This document shows, piece after piece, positions 28,081 through 42,646 of a stretch of 64,000 nucleotides of DNA. Origin of the DNA: Mesaphorura yosii (taxonomy: Eukaryota > Arthropoda > Collembola > Poduromorpha > Tullbergiidae); assembly GCA_009869945.1 (NCBI GenBank), contig WIXG01000056.1:186001-250000 (forward strand), in the 5' to 3' direction. The position numbers and the translations under genes are program-made. Below the pieces are notes generated by a model. That model did not search any database. It had not been told where the DNA came from and saw nothing but the letters and a program-made list of their open reading frames with translations. Position 1 is the first letter of the stretch; each line of letters starts with the position of its first letter.

Positions 28081-29890
28081 TACAATGCGAAAGGTAGATT
28101 TTGATTTCATGATTTCGAAACTTTCCTGTGGGAATATTTTCAGATTTCACAGTGAAACATATAAAATTGTAGCGTACATATGCACCTGAGAGTGTTATGA
28201 CTGTGAAAAATCAAGTACCTTGCAGGTTTATGGCTGCTTATTATAAGAATAAGACCTTCCGGTGGAAAATCATAATTTCTGCGATTTATGTGAATGGAAT
28301 TTCGTTTTAACCCTTTATAAGTAACAATTGCTTCAGAGCAGTGATTCGCAGTCGTATTCAAATCAGGTCTCGGGTGTCATTGGCGAGTTAAACTCTTGGT
28401 CCGACTCGACACTCATTACAGTATATGAATTACAAAATCTCAACAGCCACTCCCTGGAATTGAAATTGAATTGAAGTTGTGCCCTGAAGCCTACGTTATT
28501 TATCTCGAAAATTCGGATTCTGCTGCCCGGTCCCTGGACGTTGAGTGTGCATTGCAGTTGCATTGCATGTTTAAATCGCACCATGCAATGTCACGGTAAG
28601 GCAACCCTTAACTGTCCTCAATTCGTCTGCCACTGCCACCTCTGGCTTTCTGCTCCTCGAAAGTGAATCAAGACTTCAAGACACTGAATTTGACAAATTC
28701 ATCAGTCATCAAGATGTGCTAGAAACTCAAGCAAATTTAGCGAAGGATGGCAAAACTCATCGGTGGGTTCGATGGTGTGGTTGCAGCTTGCCTCTCAGCT
28801 TGGCACGCTGCTTTTGCAGTGCAGATTGCATTTTTGATGCAATTTCCTACAAAGAACAAATCTGCAGATTTCGATGTCTCGGTTTAAGTTGGTAATCATA
28901 TTAAAGAGTTAAACACAAAAGTACAGTAATTGATACTTATAATTTTAACTGTTTTTTAATCAACTCAGGTAAATGCTTGCATCTGCATTGCACAAGAACA
29001 TGAGACCACTTGAGACTGGGAAATTTGGATTTTCTCAGGCTTCCACCAGAAGGCAAAATGCACGAGAGCCGAAACCCGAAAGGTGATTGAGCAAAGCAGC
29101 GCAGTCACAGTGCAGTGCCAAAATTGAGACCGGAAGTCTTGAAAACCGGTTTATTCATTGCAAATGCTTTGACTCTTCTACTTTCTGTGCATTGATACTG
29201 ATCCTGACACTTCTGTAAATTGCAGACTTCATTCTTTTAGTCTCGAGCTAAAATTCGTCGACGGAAACGCGAATGGGCCAGCCAATTTAGCTTCTGATTG
29301 CTGCGGCAGGAATGCATGAAAGAAAGTGCGCTCGGCGCTCGCGAAGTTAGTCTCAGCTAATTATGAGTCTCCTTCCTTTCATGCTAAAGACTCAGAATGA
29401 GACTTAAACGCACTAAACCACAGCATCATTCGATTCGAACGCACGCACGGTTCACTCCACTTTTGCTGCTATGAGCCAGCTTACAGCAGTGATTGTAATT
29501 TGCGAACGTGAATCCTGTTAACCACCATGTCGCGTCGGCCGGAAATGGTTGACATTTACAACTTCACAACCTGAAGCCTGAGGATTCAATACTCGAATAT
29601 CAAATGGTAATGGTAGCCGCATCACAATGATGTCTTCGGTGCTGGCACGTCAAATCTCTTAAGCGACCATGCAAAATGCATGCAAACTGCGTGTGTAATT
29701 GAACTTGACTTGGACTTGAGTCATAACGCAACGGCAACACACTTTTCTTCTACCGAGATGAAGATGAAGATGAAATGAGAGTCGAGACGAATTGTTTTAT
29801 TTCCCTTTCCCCATAAATCAAACTGCCGAGGAAAGATTTTTATATTAATTTGGCCCACATACCGAATGGGAGTCATGAAATTTGTGTCAG

Positions 29891-29896
29891 TATAAA
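29891..29896 (+). promoter_or_regulatory. TATA box of the CUB gene
   Basis: TATAAA lies 97 bases before the ATG at 29993. A start site about 30 bases downstream would leave a 5' UTR of roughly 70 bases. A TATA box fits an inducible or tissue-specific secreted protein. Confidence 0.6.
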
Positions 29897-29992
29897 TGCA
29901 AGATTAAAATATGACCCACTGGGTCATTACGGATTCGGATTCGACAGTGACAGCATCACTCCACCAAGCCAGTACCTGTGTCAATAATAAAA

Positions 29993-31882
29993 ATGGGGCT
30001 CTCCTTCCTGAGGCTTGGGCGTGGACTCGAGCTTTCACATAGCATTTGTGCACTGTTAGTCTTAATCAGCTCACCTGTACTGGTGTCCAGTTTCCTGATA
30101 AATGGCCCTTACTATAATGCCACCTTCCGAGACTACAGATCCGTCCCTCCGCTCTCACTCACGGACCTTCTTGAGACGCCGTCGTCCGTTTCGGCAGAAA
30201 ACGGCCACGTCGGTGTTCCGTACAGTGCCCAAGCCTTAAAGCAGCGGCAATCCAAATGTGAGAGCGTCGTGTCTGAATTCTTAATCTTAATCTTAATTTT
30301 TTATCTTAAAGTGACAGTTTTGATTGTTGTACAGTTTTCCCGCTCTTCACAATCCTTCGGTTCAACAATGACGCCTGCAGAACCACGACGGAGGAGCTGG
30401 GCGTTTGCTACACACGGTAAGCTCATACAGGCGAGAAATTATTGTTCTTCAAACGGGATCTGTCTTGTTCGTCTCCTTTCAGTTCTCAGTGCACGAAAGG
30501 TGGTGGTATCGTGTCTGGATCCTGTGCTCAAGGGCTGGGAGTCTGCTGTCAATGTAACGACCCCACAATGGACTTTTTTAAATTGAAAAGCATACCAAAG
30601 CCTTATATTATTTCCAGTTGTCGTCACTTGCGGTGCAATTGTCAATCAAAACGGAACCTTGTTCCGCAACCCTGACTTTCCTTCAAAGTACCGTCCGACG
30701 GGGACAGAATTCTGCCAAGTTCGAGTCAGGAAGCAACCTGGCATCTGCCAATTGCGATTAAACTTTATTGCTTTCGAGTTGGACCAACCTGCCCAGCCAG
30801 TGAATACGGGGGCAGGAGGAAACGCTGCAACAACAAACGATGCTGGAACCTGTAAAACAGATGCATTCACCATCTCGTCGTCGGGTTTAATTATTCCAAC
30901 TGTCTGTGGAATCATGACGGGACAGCACAGTACGTAAAATGTTGCCGCTGACCCCAACGTTCATCGACGTGAGCGCAAATTACGGAATGGTGCTTTAAAT
31001 TGCAGTGTACATCAACTTTGGGTCCAGCGACACGATCACTCTGAGTGTGATTCTTAATGGAAACGTTAACCGCGACCGGGAATGGAGCATTCAGATGCTG
31101 ATGCTCTCGTGCCGATCCGAACAATTGGCCCCGCCAGGCTGCCTCCAATATTTTCCAGTGGTGTCTGGTCAAGTAACGAGTTTCAACTGGCCGGGCGGGA
31201 TACACCTAGCCAACATGGACTACAGTGCCTGTGTTCGGTTACAGGACGGAATGAGATCAATCGAGGTAATAAAATCTAAAATCCGTCCTTTAACAATCCT
31301 TTGAGTCCGATTCGTCCAGCTTTTGCAATCTCAATCGCAATCGGTGTCCTTCCATTTCAGTGGTCAGCATGCAATACTGGCGATGTGAAGATAAGGTATT
31401 CAATTCGGACGTTAGCATGAAAGGTGAAGTACTCGTATTTAATAACTTGTGTGCGTTTGTTTAGTGGGCAGTCTGCAACACCGGCTGTGGTCGGTACGGC
31501 CACCTGCGGGAACCTTTACGACTACCTCATAATTCCTCAGGGCGTCTACTACCCGTTGAACCCTATGACAGCCGTCCCAACGGCCACGACCTGCTTGCCG
31601 AGCAACCCGTCTGCACAGTCCTGTGGGGACAGATTTTGCGACATTTTCTTTGCAAACTCTGGAGCATTCATTCGATGTAAGTTAGCAGTAAGGCAACAGT
31701 CTCAATTAGCATCAGTGAAGTATTGTATAAAATTATCCTTTACAATTGCAGCTTCTGCGATGCCATTCCTACTGCACTTCAGGTCGGACGGGTCAGAACT
31801 CTCGCAAGCAGCCGGGGCCACCACCGCAACAACGGATGCATCCACGGGATTTTGTCTGCGTTTTCAGCAAAGCCCGCAATAA
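29993..31882 (+). CDS. secreted CUB-domain protein with N-terminal cysteine cluster
   Basis: Eight exons (29993-30257, 30335-30416, 30483-30553, 30618-30929, 31006-31265, 31361-31395, 31465-31676, 31752-31882) encode 455 aa. A hydrophobic segment near residues 18-34 (SICALLVLISSPVLVSS) is a signal sequence or anchor. A compact Cys module follows: DACRTT, GVCYTRSQC, GGGIVSGSCAQGLGVCC, typical of arthropod clip-like/CUB secreted proteins. The CUB region starts at CGAIVNQNGTLFRNPDFPSKY with a Cys-Gln-Val strand, an ICQLRLNF segment and a VCG...GQH motif. The C-terminal half repeats CUB-like strands (CNTG, CGDRFCD) and ends in FCLRFQQSP. Ligand and role are unknown; arthropod relatives are abundant and mostly uncharacterised. 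The start was chosen for its signal peptide. Its 3' end faces MCM8, with 121 bases between stops. Confidence 0.85.
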
Positions 31883-32003
31883 TAAGACGGAATGTAAATA
31901 GTTATTTCAAAGAATTTGCGTTTTGTATTTAATTGCGATAAGTGGAAGCCATAAGAATCGCCCGGTCTGAACACTCTTTGTCTTTAACAGGTTCTTGTTT
32001 TCC

Positions 32004-35000
32004 TTAAAAGTCTACAGATTGAAGTTGGTATCGCCCACCGCCTTTGTTGAGTAAAAAGCCTTCGTTATTGAGTGAAGAAATGAGCGTGTCCATTCCAGAT
32101 GACAGGCCCAAAGCACGGCCAATTGCCCTGATTTCCTCCATCTTCAACACATTTCGTTGCTGATCTGTGGCGTATTTTTGCAGCGTTGAAACAAGTTTCT
32201 TGGCCTGCAATGACATTAAAACGGGTCGTCATTTTCAAATTCTGTCGATCGCTACTGTGATTGCCGCTCACCTGTCCTTTAGTTTGACTTCTTTTCGATG
32301 TGGACGTAGAACTGAATGTGGAATCCATCACTGATGTCATTTGTGACAGGCCAGTTACGATCTCGTCGTCAAACACTCCAGAAAGTCCAAACTCATAAAT
32401 GTCCAGCACATCCTTTGCGTCTTGTTCCGTTGCTTCCTCCCGCAGGTCGACTTTCGCTCGAGCCTGACAAAAGCAGAAGCAGAAGTCATGAAGATTAGTG
32501 CGTGTACATAATTTTCTCGTCTTTTATGTTTACCTGAACAAGCCTTAGCAGAGATTCTAGTTGCCTCGTCGTGACTGGTGTCGAGTTAACATTTCGATGT
32601 GTCACCCGCAAATTCAGATAATACTGCTTGATTATCGCTGCTGCTCCCGCCGAAAGTACGGGCTTGACGTATTGCTTCGCATAGGCAATGTACTTTCGAA
32701 TTAAGTGATGGGGTATTAGGTCAACTTCCTCCTCGGGACCAAACTTCAAGCTTTCGCTGTTCAATTAAGAGCGTTATACGCTATTAAACAGTGTAATGAA
32801 TTGTAAGGGCGAAAACAGCCTTGCTTTACTTTAACGCACGGCTTACCGAAGGTGCACCTCCATGTCGAGTTTTCCTGGATTGAGCACTGAAGCATCACGT
32901 GACTGACTAGCTTTTGTCGGGGAGCCTCTCATTTTGATGCCCATCACATGGCTTACAATATTTCTATCAGTGTCCTGCAGCAAAGAAGATAGAAAAATCA
33001 AGAAAAGTTTGGAATAGGAGCATGACATGGAGAAATTTTTACCTCGTCAGGATTGTCCAAGAGAACGAAGGTCAAGTCAAATCTGGAAAGCAATGCGGGG
33101 CTAATCTTAATGTTCTCTCCAACAGTTTTTGTCTTGTCATAATGCCCTCCTACAGGATTTGCAGCCGCTAAAAGTGCACGAGGGATACAATGAGAATGAG
33201 TAAGTGTGTCAAATCAAAGAGAACTTTCTTCCAGGTTTTATTCTACGATAAGTCAAACCTATGACCGATGTCCGAGCCGATAGTGTCCTGTAGACTCCGG
33301 ATTTGGCGATGCTGATGCTGTGAATTCAAACAAAAGGCCCTTATCATTAATTTCGCTTTGCTCTGCCTTCGAAATAGAAAATCCAACTTACCTTTGCTGT
33401 TCCATCGCTTCAAGTAAAGCCTGGTGATGACATCAAGATTTATGAAGCTAGCTTAACATATTCAACATCAAATTATTAAGCAGAAAACTTACACTATGCT
33501 GTGTTTGCATTTTATCAAATTCGTCTATGCAGCACACTCCTCTGTCAGCCATAACAAGAGCTCCAGCCTCCAACGAATATTCGTCGCCATCCTTCACAAG
33601 TGTTACTGTTAATCCAGCCGTGGTAGCTGTAAAGAAAATGCGCCACATCTCACATCCATCCTGATTCAATCGAAGGGAAGTGACTGCAATAAGAGTTGGT
33701 TTGCCTACTCGAGGTGCCACAAATGTATACGCCTCTTGGAGCAATTTCACTGACAATACCCAGGATTTGTGACTTTCCCAGACCGGGGTCGCCAACCATC
33801 AGCACGTTGATGTCACTTCTTCGGGTCAAAGCTGGATTTGCACTGACTTCACTCGGAGATCCACCCAGGAGGCAGAGGAGGAGGCCAGCCTTGACCAAAT
33901 CGTGACCATAGATTGAAGGACACAAAGAGGCAACGAGTAATCTAAACAGCTGGGGTGTATCATGGATCTCCATCACTGCGTAGTGGTCTTTCTCCGTTAA
34001 TGTAAACCAATTTCCACCCATTGTCCTTTCCGAGTCTTTGTGATTTCTCAGAGACACGACTTCAATGTACATATTGTGCAAGAACTGATCTCCGCCAACT
34101 GATGGCTCCTTATTCATTTTTACTATTCCACAAACAGTAACCACATCACCGGCGTTGCATAGCCTGACCAAGTTTCCGAACAGGTTGCAATCCATCGTTC
34201 TTGGAACTGACCCTCTCTCGGACGCGTCGTTGCGAACGTCTTGAATTCTTACTTTGCGAGAGTCGACGAATTTCGTCTTCTGTATGTCACCAGGAACTGG
34301 TTCAAATGTTCTACCTTCGCAGCCAACTGTTCCTCTACATTGCTTCGGGTAGACGAAGCGACCATCAGGCAGTTCTGACGCAAATCGTTTGCCACATTCC
34401 ACACATTCAAAGGCAATGACTGAGCAATGTGGGCGAATATTCCCGGTTCTAACAATGGCACCACGAACCGTGACGAATTTTCCAAGAAGCGATGATTTTA
34501 CCGCCTTCAACGGTGTCAGCGGGTGAGATTTCATAAGTCTGGCTACGATTTTCAGAACTTCACCCTTAACCTTAATCTTTCTCGGTTTCGTGGTGGTATC
34601 TGGTTCGGCCTCCCCTTCAGATTTGGCAGTAGCACATTCTTCAATATTTTTGTGCATTGCCAGCCCCCAAATAGCGAGTACTTCCTCTGGTTTTTCAAAG
34701 AGGTCAGTTGGGAATGTTGTCCACTTTTCCATGAACTCCGCGTCTTGTATAATATTATCATACAGGATGTTGTAGTATCCTTTCTCTTCAATTTCTTCCA
34801 ATACTGTTGCTGAATTGAACGAGTTGCATTTTAAGTATGACTTTGCTGCCTCAAGCTTATCAATGAATGCTGGAAGCGCTGGCAAAGTCGAAAAATACAG
34901 CTTGTAACCAGAATATGAGCTTGTGTAGTGATGCTCAACTTGATTCCGAATATCTGCTTGATGTGAAGTTGTTCTGTTGGGTCTGTTCTCAGGAGACTTG

Positions 35001-35260
35001 GACCTGGATCTACTTCTAGTGTTTCCACGTCCGACAGGAGAGGACCGAGCGCCACCGCTGCGTCTACGCCACCCAAACCCTCTACTCCCATAATTTGCTC
35101 TTCCTCCCCAATTGGAGCGAAAGCCAGGTCGGCGCTGGTCGTGACCACCAGGTGGACCTTCATTTTTTCGGTTGGATACAAAGCGATAGCTGAATCTGCT
35201 TCCAGCACCAGCACCAAATCTTCGTCCTCGGAATCCTCTTCCTGGAACTGGATCAGCCAT
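32004..35260 (-). CDS. MCM8: MCM8 DNA helicase
   Basis: Nine exons (33709-35260, 33493-33626, 33392-33420, 33259-33317, 33043-33167, 32847-32974, 32534-32756, 32272-32463, 32004-32204) encode 880 aa; human MCM8 is 840. MCM8 acts with MCM9 in homologous recombination and interstrand crosslink repair. Residues 1-~100 are Gly/Arg-rich with an RSRSRSKS run, as in other MCM8s. An OB-fold zinc site follows (CVEC ... CRGTVGC). The AAA+ core has Walker [10 protein letters not shown] (about residues 490-498), Walker [10 protein letters not shown] (about 549-557), the [16 protein letters not shown] sensor region and the SRFDL arginine finger. The C-terminal part matches MCM8 ([29 protein letters not shown], then the winged helix ending YQLQ). 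The first exon carries over half the protein. All introns are GT-AG and in frame. Confidence 0.97.
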
Positions 35261-35759
35261 AGCGCTGTTTTAGTCTCCGGCAGTGAATGTAATCACTCGC
35301 CTCTGTAAGAACAAAGGAATTTAATGAAAGTCGTCCATTGTCTCGAGATTTCGTCAGTTCAAGTTAAATCAATTAGCAAACTTTCACCCTTACCCTTCAC
35401 GAGTATCAATCAAAACCCGACACGTGATTCCAATGCTGACGGAACTTTATTAAGCCCTAGATCGCAAATCAGAAAGGAATCAATCACTGAACCGAAAATT
35501 ACGCGACGAGCAGTTTCGTCGCTTCTTCAATGTTTTTGTAGGAACGTCGTGCGTGTTTTTACGAAATAACAAGGAAAATTGAATGCCGCTTTAGCTTCAT
35601 CCAGACGACCAATATCGGATTTTGAGTCGCTGGTTTGCTAGCGAGGAGAATCAAAACTAAGGTGCCTCCTAATCTTTCTCGACTGATTTTTGTTTGCCAT
35701 TATTACCTGGTTCAGTATATCTTGAGTTCGTTCGTGAAGAAGAGGCGGTTGAAAACAAT
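35261..35759. promoter_or_regulatory. bidirectional promoter region, MCM8 / GTF2H2
   Basis: 499 bases lie between outward-facing start codons at 35260 (minus) and 35760 (plus). There is no obvious TATA box next to either ATG. Regulation is inferred from arrangement only. Confidence 0.55.
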
Positions 35760-37209
35760 ATGGGCGACCAAGAAGGTGACTTCCGGCACCGATGGGAAAC
35801 CGGATACGAGAAAACATGGTAAGCCAATGGCCAGTGGTCATGCAATGAGTAGTTAAGGAAATCTGAGTCTCTGGACACGGATGATGAACTGACGTTTTGT
35901 CCAGTCGTTTCATCAACGTCTTGTATTTCAGGGAAGCAATTGAAGAAGACGCTGAGGGATTCTTGGACCATGCTGTCATTGCGGATATCATCGAGAAAAG
36001 CAAAAGGCGCCGGCTGGAGGAGCGGCGTGCAGCTGGATCTGTTCGCCTTGGGATTATGCGCCACATGTACTTGATATTGGATCTTTCTGAATCAATGCTT
36101 GATCAGGACCTTAGACCCAACAGGATTTTAGCGACCATTAAGGTGAGGATCAGTTGATTTTGCTGTTGGTACCTTCTAGTGACCAGTGAGTTATTTTCTT
36201 GACGCAGATTCTGGAAAAATTCATTGATGGATTTTTCGACTGCAATCCAATGAGCCAAATTGGGTGGATTTGCACAAGAAACAAGAAAGCGGAGAAAATG
36301 GCTGAGATGACAGGAAATCCTAGAAAACATATCGAATTTGTGAAGACGTTGCAGGAGAAGTATCCGTGTGCAGGAGAGCCATCGTTACAAAACGCACTGG
36401 AAATGGGGCTGGCAACTTTGAAGCATATGCCCACACATACATCACGTGAGATTCTGGTAATCAGTGGTAGTCTGACAACCTGTGACCCAGGCGGGATCGA
36501 TGGAACAATACAGAATCTGAAGAAACATGGGATCCGATGTTCTGTGATCGCTCTGGCGGCTGAAGTCCATGCATACAAATTACTTTGCAAAGAAACTGGT
36601 GGCGTTTTCAATGTCATCTTAGACGATTCTCATTTCCAAGACTTGATGCAGGAGCATTTCGAGCCGCCACCAATGCCAGGTTCAAAGCAGGAGTCATCTC
36701 TGATCAAGATGGGATTTCCACAACGAAGTCAAGGGAATGACATGCCAGGAATGTGTCTTTGCCATCTGGAAGATTCGACTGCATGCAAATTAACGACTGG
36801 CGGCTACACGTGCCCGCAATGCCAAAATAAATACTGCGAACTGCCAACCGAATGCAAGGCTTGCGGTCTTACACTTGTCTCAGCCCCACATTTGGCTCGT
36901 TCGTTTCTGCACATCTTTCCGTTGGACCCGTTTGAAGAAATTGACCCACTTCAAGGAAATTGCTTCGCTTGCCTCAAACCACTTCCGGACGCACATAAGC
37001 ATGTGAGTTCTGCGCACAGCCACTTGGTACTCTCCTCTCAGAAGTACGTCATTCTATACCAATTGTCCTTTACTTATTTACAGATTTACCGATGCAAAAG
37101 GTGCAACCGAAAGTACTGCTTTGATTGTGATATTTTCCTCCATGAAACCTTGCACTCGTGCCCGGGTTGTTCGGCGCTCTCGGTGGCAACACAAAAGATG
37201 GCTACGTGA
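35760..37209 (+). CDS. GTF2H2: general transcription factor IIH subunit 2 (p44 / SSL1)
   Basis: Four exons (35760-35818, 35932-36142, 36208-37002, 37084-37209) encode 396 aa, close to 395 in human. p44 is a core TFIIH subunit that stimulates the XPD helicase in transcription initiation and nucleotide-excision repair. The start matches the family (RWETGYEKTW). Residues ~55-240 form the Ssl1 von Willebrand A-like domain, with MRHMYLILDLSESM and the family stretches GNPRKH and TLKHMP.HTSRE plus SLTTCDPG. The C-terminal zinc modules are intact: CPQCQNKYCELPTECKACGL followed by LVSAPHLARS, then CFACLKPL and the RING-like CKRCNRKYCFDCD...CPGC. The FPLDPFEEI segment is conserved. A poly(A) signal lies 12 bases after the stop. 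Confidence 0.97.
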
Positions 37210-37756
37210 ACTCAGTTTTCAATAAATTGTACCGGGTTGATTTTTACATTTTAATACGAATGAAATTAATAGAGATGCTAAGAACTACGTTTCGTGTTTC
37301 TAAATTATGTTTATTCGATCAGAACTTGAATGAAGTCACGCTGCACCGATCTAACATTCATTAAGCTTGGGTAGATTGTAATTACGTTCACTTATCCCCT
37401 AGTTTAGCTTCTAGTATATATCAATGACTCATAGACAGAAACCAAATGAAGTGCAGCACAACACAACAACCGAAGTGGTGCTTGCAATTAACTTGCGTTT
37501 GCTTAACGAAACGACATAACGCCTTGCCTAAGTCGAAAGACCAATCGAAGACTCAATCAGATGTTAATCAAATCAAACGCTCATATTAAATTGAAATTAT
37601 TTATCACTGAAATTGGTTTCTTATCAGGAAGTTGAAGGGGTATAGCAAAGAGTCGTAATTAAAATAATAATTACAGCGTCGATCTTAAAGTACGGTATTT
37701 ACAACGTAGGCTACAAAATTCTTTGAAGCTAACTGATTGAATTCGCGGGCTGGTGT
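37210..37756. other. convergent intergenic region, GTF2H2 / GABARAP
   Basis: It holds the 3' ends of two converging genes. AATAAA at 37221-37226 probably serves GTF2H2. No gene is visible in the remaining ~500 bases. Confidence 0.5.
37221..37226 (+). terminator. poly(A) signal of GTF2H2
   Basis: AATAAA begins 12 bases after the stop codon, predicting a very short 3' UTR. Confidence 0.65.
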
Positions 37757-39945
<2,189 letters not shown>

Positions 39946-41981
39946 ATGCGTGAAGACCGAGAGAATTTAATCGCGGCGGTGCACTCTCACTCGAGTACAG
40001 TCGAAGACAACGGCGAAGATCGAAGAACTGAAAATGATACTGACTGTGATAATCCACGACCGCGACCCGGTCCCACCGTGAATTTTGTAACACCTTCCTC
40101 TACCTTCACGACCACGTCAATCAACGTTTACAACATCGCCAACACCAGCAATAATAACAATCTGCGAGTCCTTTCCAGAAAGCGCCGCAGTTTTGGCGTC
40201 AGCGTCAGCTTTGGTGGTGTGCCCACGTGGACGAAAAGACTGAGTCAAATATGGCGGTTTCACTGGAAAGTGCTTGCTGCCAGTCTCCTCACAGTATTAT
40301 CAGCAATGGGCTCCGTCGTCACGTTCCCGGTGTACCTGAGGGCGCTGACCAATCCAGAAGGCCTTCGGTTGCGGGAAGAATTGGAAACTGTGGCGGGTGA
40401 GGTTGCAGACGCAGACACAGAAAGGAATGACGGCTACTCGGCGTGCTTGGCGATTGCTACGACCACAACACTGCTGATGGGAGTCCTGTCCGTGATTCTC
40501 AAATGGGCGCACTACACGACGGGGCGAACTGTCATTAGACCAATGATTCCATGCGCCTCATTGCTGAAAATCGGATTTTGCAACGGCCTCTGCATTCTGA
40601 CAATGTTCTATGCATGGGAAGACCACAAAGTGCTTTGCAATCTGCAAGATCCGCTTCTGGGACTCGTGTTCCTCTTCGCAGTCGTGACACACTGCATCAG
40701 CAAGTGGCCAGGTACAAAACCATTGGAATCACTTCCTTATTTTCATGATTCATGAAGTTTTCCTTTTTCACGGCCGCTCCTTTTCAGAGATTGGATTTCG
40801 TCGTGCCTTCTCCTTCGTCACGATCTGTGCCGGCATTTTCATAAGCGTGGACTACACCGTCGTTGACCATTATAAATGTCGTGGCTACTATCACTATTCA
40901 GTTCCAGTCGTCATGAAGGATCCGTGGAGTTGGCAGGTGCATTTGGTCTGGACACTGGCCTTCGTCGTCTCAATCTGGCTGTGGACCATCGCCATGTTCT
41001 GCGTCGAGTCGTCATTACCAAACGTGAGTCCATCATGTTCTTGAACTTTGAAACTTTGGGTACATCGTCCGTGATTCCTCAACCATAAGTTTTGCGTGGC
41101 GTGAGCGTGACAGCTTTCATTAAGTACTTATGCGATTAACGTGTGTCGTGTGCTGATGTGTTGCATTTCAGCTGAAGGAGAAAAGGCACCACATCGGCGA
41201 GCAGTACAACGCGGTGAAGATGAAGGTGATTCGAGTGAAACGGAGTGGAGCATTGTCACCTGACGTGACCTCCTCGGATCCTCTCAATTCTCTCGAAGCA
41301 GCAGCGGAGGGCGACGCAGCCGCAGCGAATAGCAGCTCACACGAACCTGAAATGGATCAGCGTCCATCAATCCGTCAATTACGAACGGTGTACTCCCGAA
41401 TTCCGTATCTGAGAGTATTTAATGCTACGCTTTGGTTTCATATCTCGACGTGGGCGATTATCGCCAGCTTATTCTGGACGCAGCTGATTCCTGGATTCGG
41501 AAAAGTAAGTATATCCGTGTAATCTTAATGAAAAATGTTCAGTTAATTTGATCTTTGCTTATCGCTCTTCTTTAAGGGCATCTCAATTGGAGAGCTTCCT
41601 CGCGTGCTCGGCACTGGCCTCCGGCTCTGCTGGACCAGTCTGTCATCGTGGCTTCTCATGGCTTGCGTGATCATCTTCTCTCAATCATTCACGTACTTGC
41701 TGTTCCTGATTCGCTCTCCCCTGATCAGTATTGGCGTGGCCTGTCTCTCGTTCCCGTTAGTCTCAGTCTTCTGGTCGTTCTTCCAGTTTAACCACAACGT
41801 CCTTATCTGGACTCCGATGGTTTCTGGAGAACTGTTTTGTGGTTTCCTGGGAATTCCTCTGGTCATGGGCGGCCTGTACTACCTCTTCAAATTGGATGTA
41901 CTTAAATTAGACTTTAAAGCCGCTCCGCGCGGGCTAGCGTCTTCGGGAATTATTCGTGCAGGACGGGCACAAATTGTATAG
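39946..41981 (+). CDS. predicted 10-TM transporter-like membrane protein (DMT-superfamily-like architecture)
   Basis: Four exons (39946-40711, 40788-41023, 41172-41504, 41577-41981) encode 579 aa. I do not recognise an ortholog. Residues 1-~108 are hydrophilic and Asn/Thr/Ser-rich with a basic patch (SRKRRS) before the membrane part. Hydrophobic segments follow at about 109-130, 165-185, 203-223, 233-252 and 262-282, then five more: VHLVWTLAFVVSIWLWTIAM, LWFHISTWAIIASLFW, SWLLMACVIIFSQSFTYLLF, IGVACLSFPLVSVFWSFF and FCGFLGIPLVMGGLYYLF. Ten helices in two halves, with a ~100-residue acidic/Ser-rich loop between them, resemble the drug/metabolite transporter layout, but no signature motif proves it. 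The CNLQDPLLGL segment is a likely conserved landmark. Start: first in-frame ATG, with context AAAATGC. All junctions are consensus and in frame. Confidence 0.75.
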
Positions 41982-42646
41982 TCAGCTGATTACCTCTCTC
42001 TACTCCAGTTCCTTGCCCTTTATCCACGACAAATGACAGGTGATTCCTGTAAAAGTATGCTTTTTATGCATTTCTTGCCGATTATCGTTCGAAGATTGTT
42101 AACTTGTGTGTTGTATTGCATTTATGTTGAATTCTAGTAATAAACATAATAAATTGTGGCGTTTTATTGAGGAATTCCAGTACAAAAGTCAAGTTCCCTG
42201 CAGAATACAGAATAAAGAGCAGTGGCACAGCACAGCGACGATTCTCATCAATAGTCATTGGTACCCCGGATTTCGGAGAAGTGTTTCGTCTCTTCGATTC
42301 GAGAACAAAACAAATAACCAGGCAGCAAGGCTCGAAATAAAAGTCGATACTTCGATCGTCCACTTGTCTTTTCCGTCCGTCCATGTGAAGCCTCCCACCT
42401 TCATTACGATGATACACGTAAAAAAATTGCGTAAAAATCCCATCGCGAGTAAAAACTTGGCAATTTGCAATGCTATCGCAAAGTATGCCATTCGTTCCGG
42501 TTGTGGTCTTAAAAGCAAAACGTTACTCGATTGCTTTATTTCTTACGACTGTTTCTTGAATCACAACTCAAAACCATAGCTCAGTCATTTATTTTCTTCA
42601 ATTATTTTTCGAAACTTTTGTCATATCACTGCAGACCTGTCGATAA
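41982..42646. other. intergenic region between transporter-like gene and TRPA gene
   Basis: 665 bases in tandem orientation. Two AATAAA hexamers at 42139-42144 and 42148-42153 probably end the upstream gene with a 3' UTR of about 180 bases. The remainder should hold the TRPA promoter. Confidence 0.5.

Larger units (their letters stand above)
26556..29992. other. 3.4-kb intergenic region
   Basis: The first ~480 bases are probably 3' UTR of the Golgi protein gene, up to AATAAA at 27034-27039. The rest shows no supportable gene. It contains a perfect 11-bp hairpin at 28053-28080 and, close to 29.9 kb, a TATA box for the CUB gene. Confidence 0.5.

Noticed and set aside
35638-36066. Minus-strand open frames over GTF2H2 exons
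   Set aside because: Antisense shadows of a well-supported conserved gene.
42106-42579. Overlapping plus and minus open frames after the transporter-like gene
   Set aside because: They overlap two poly(A) hexamers and look like 3' UTR or intergenic sequence.
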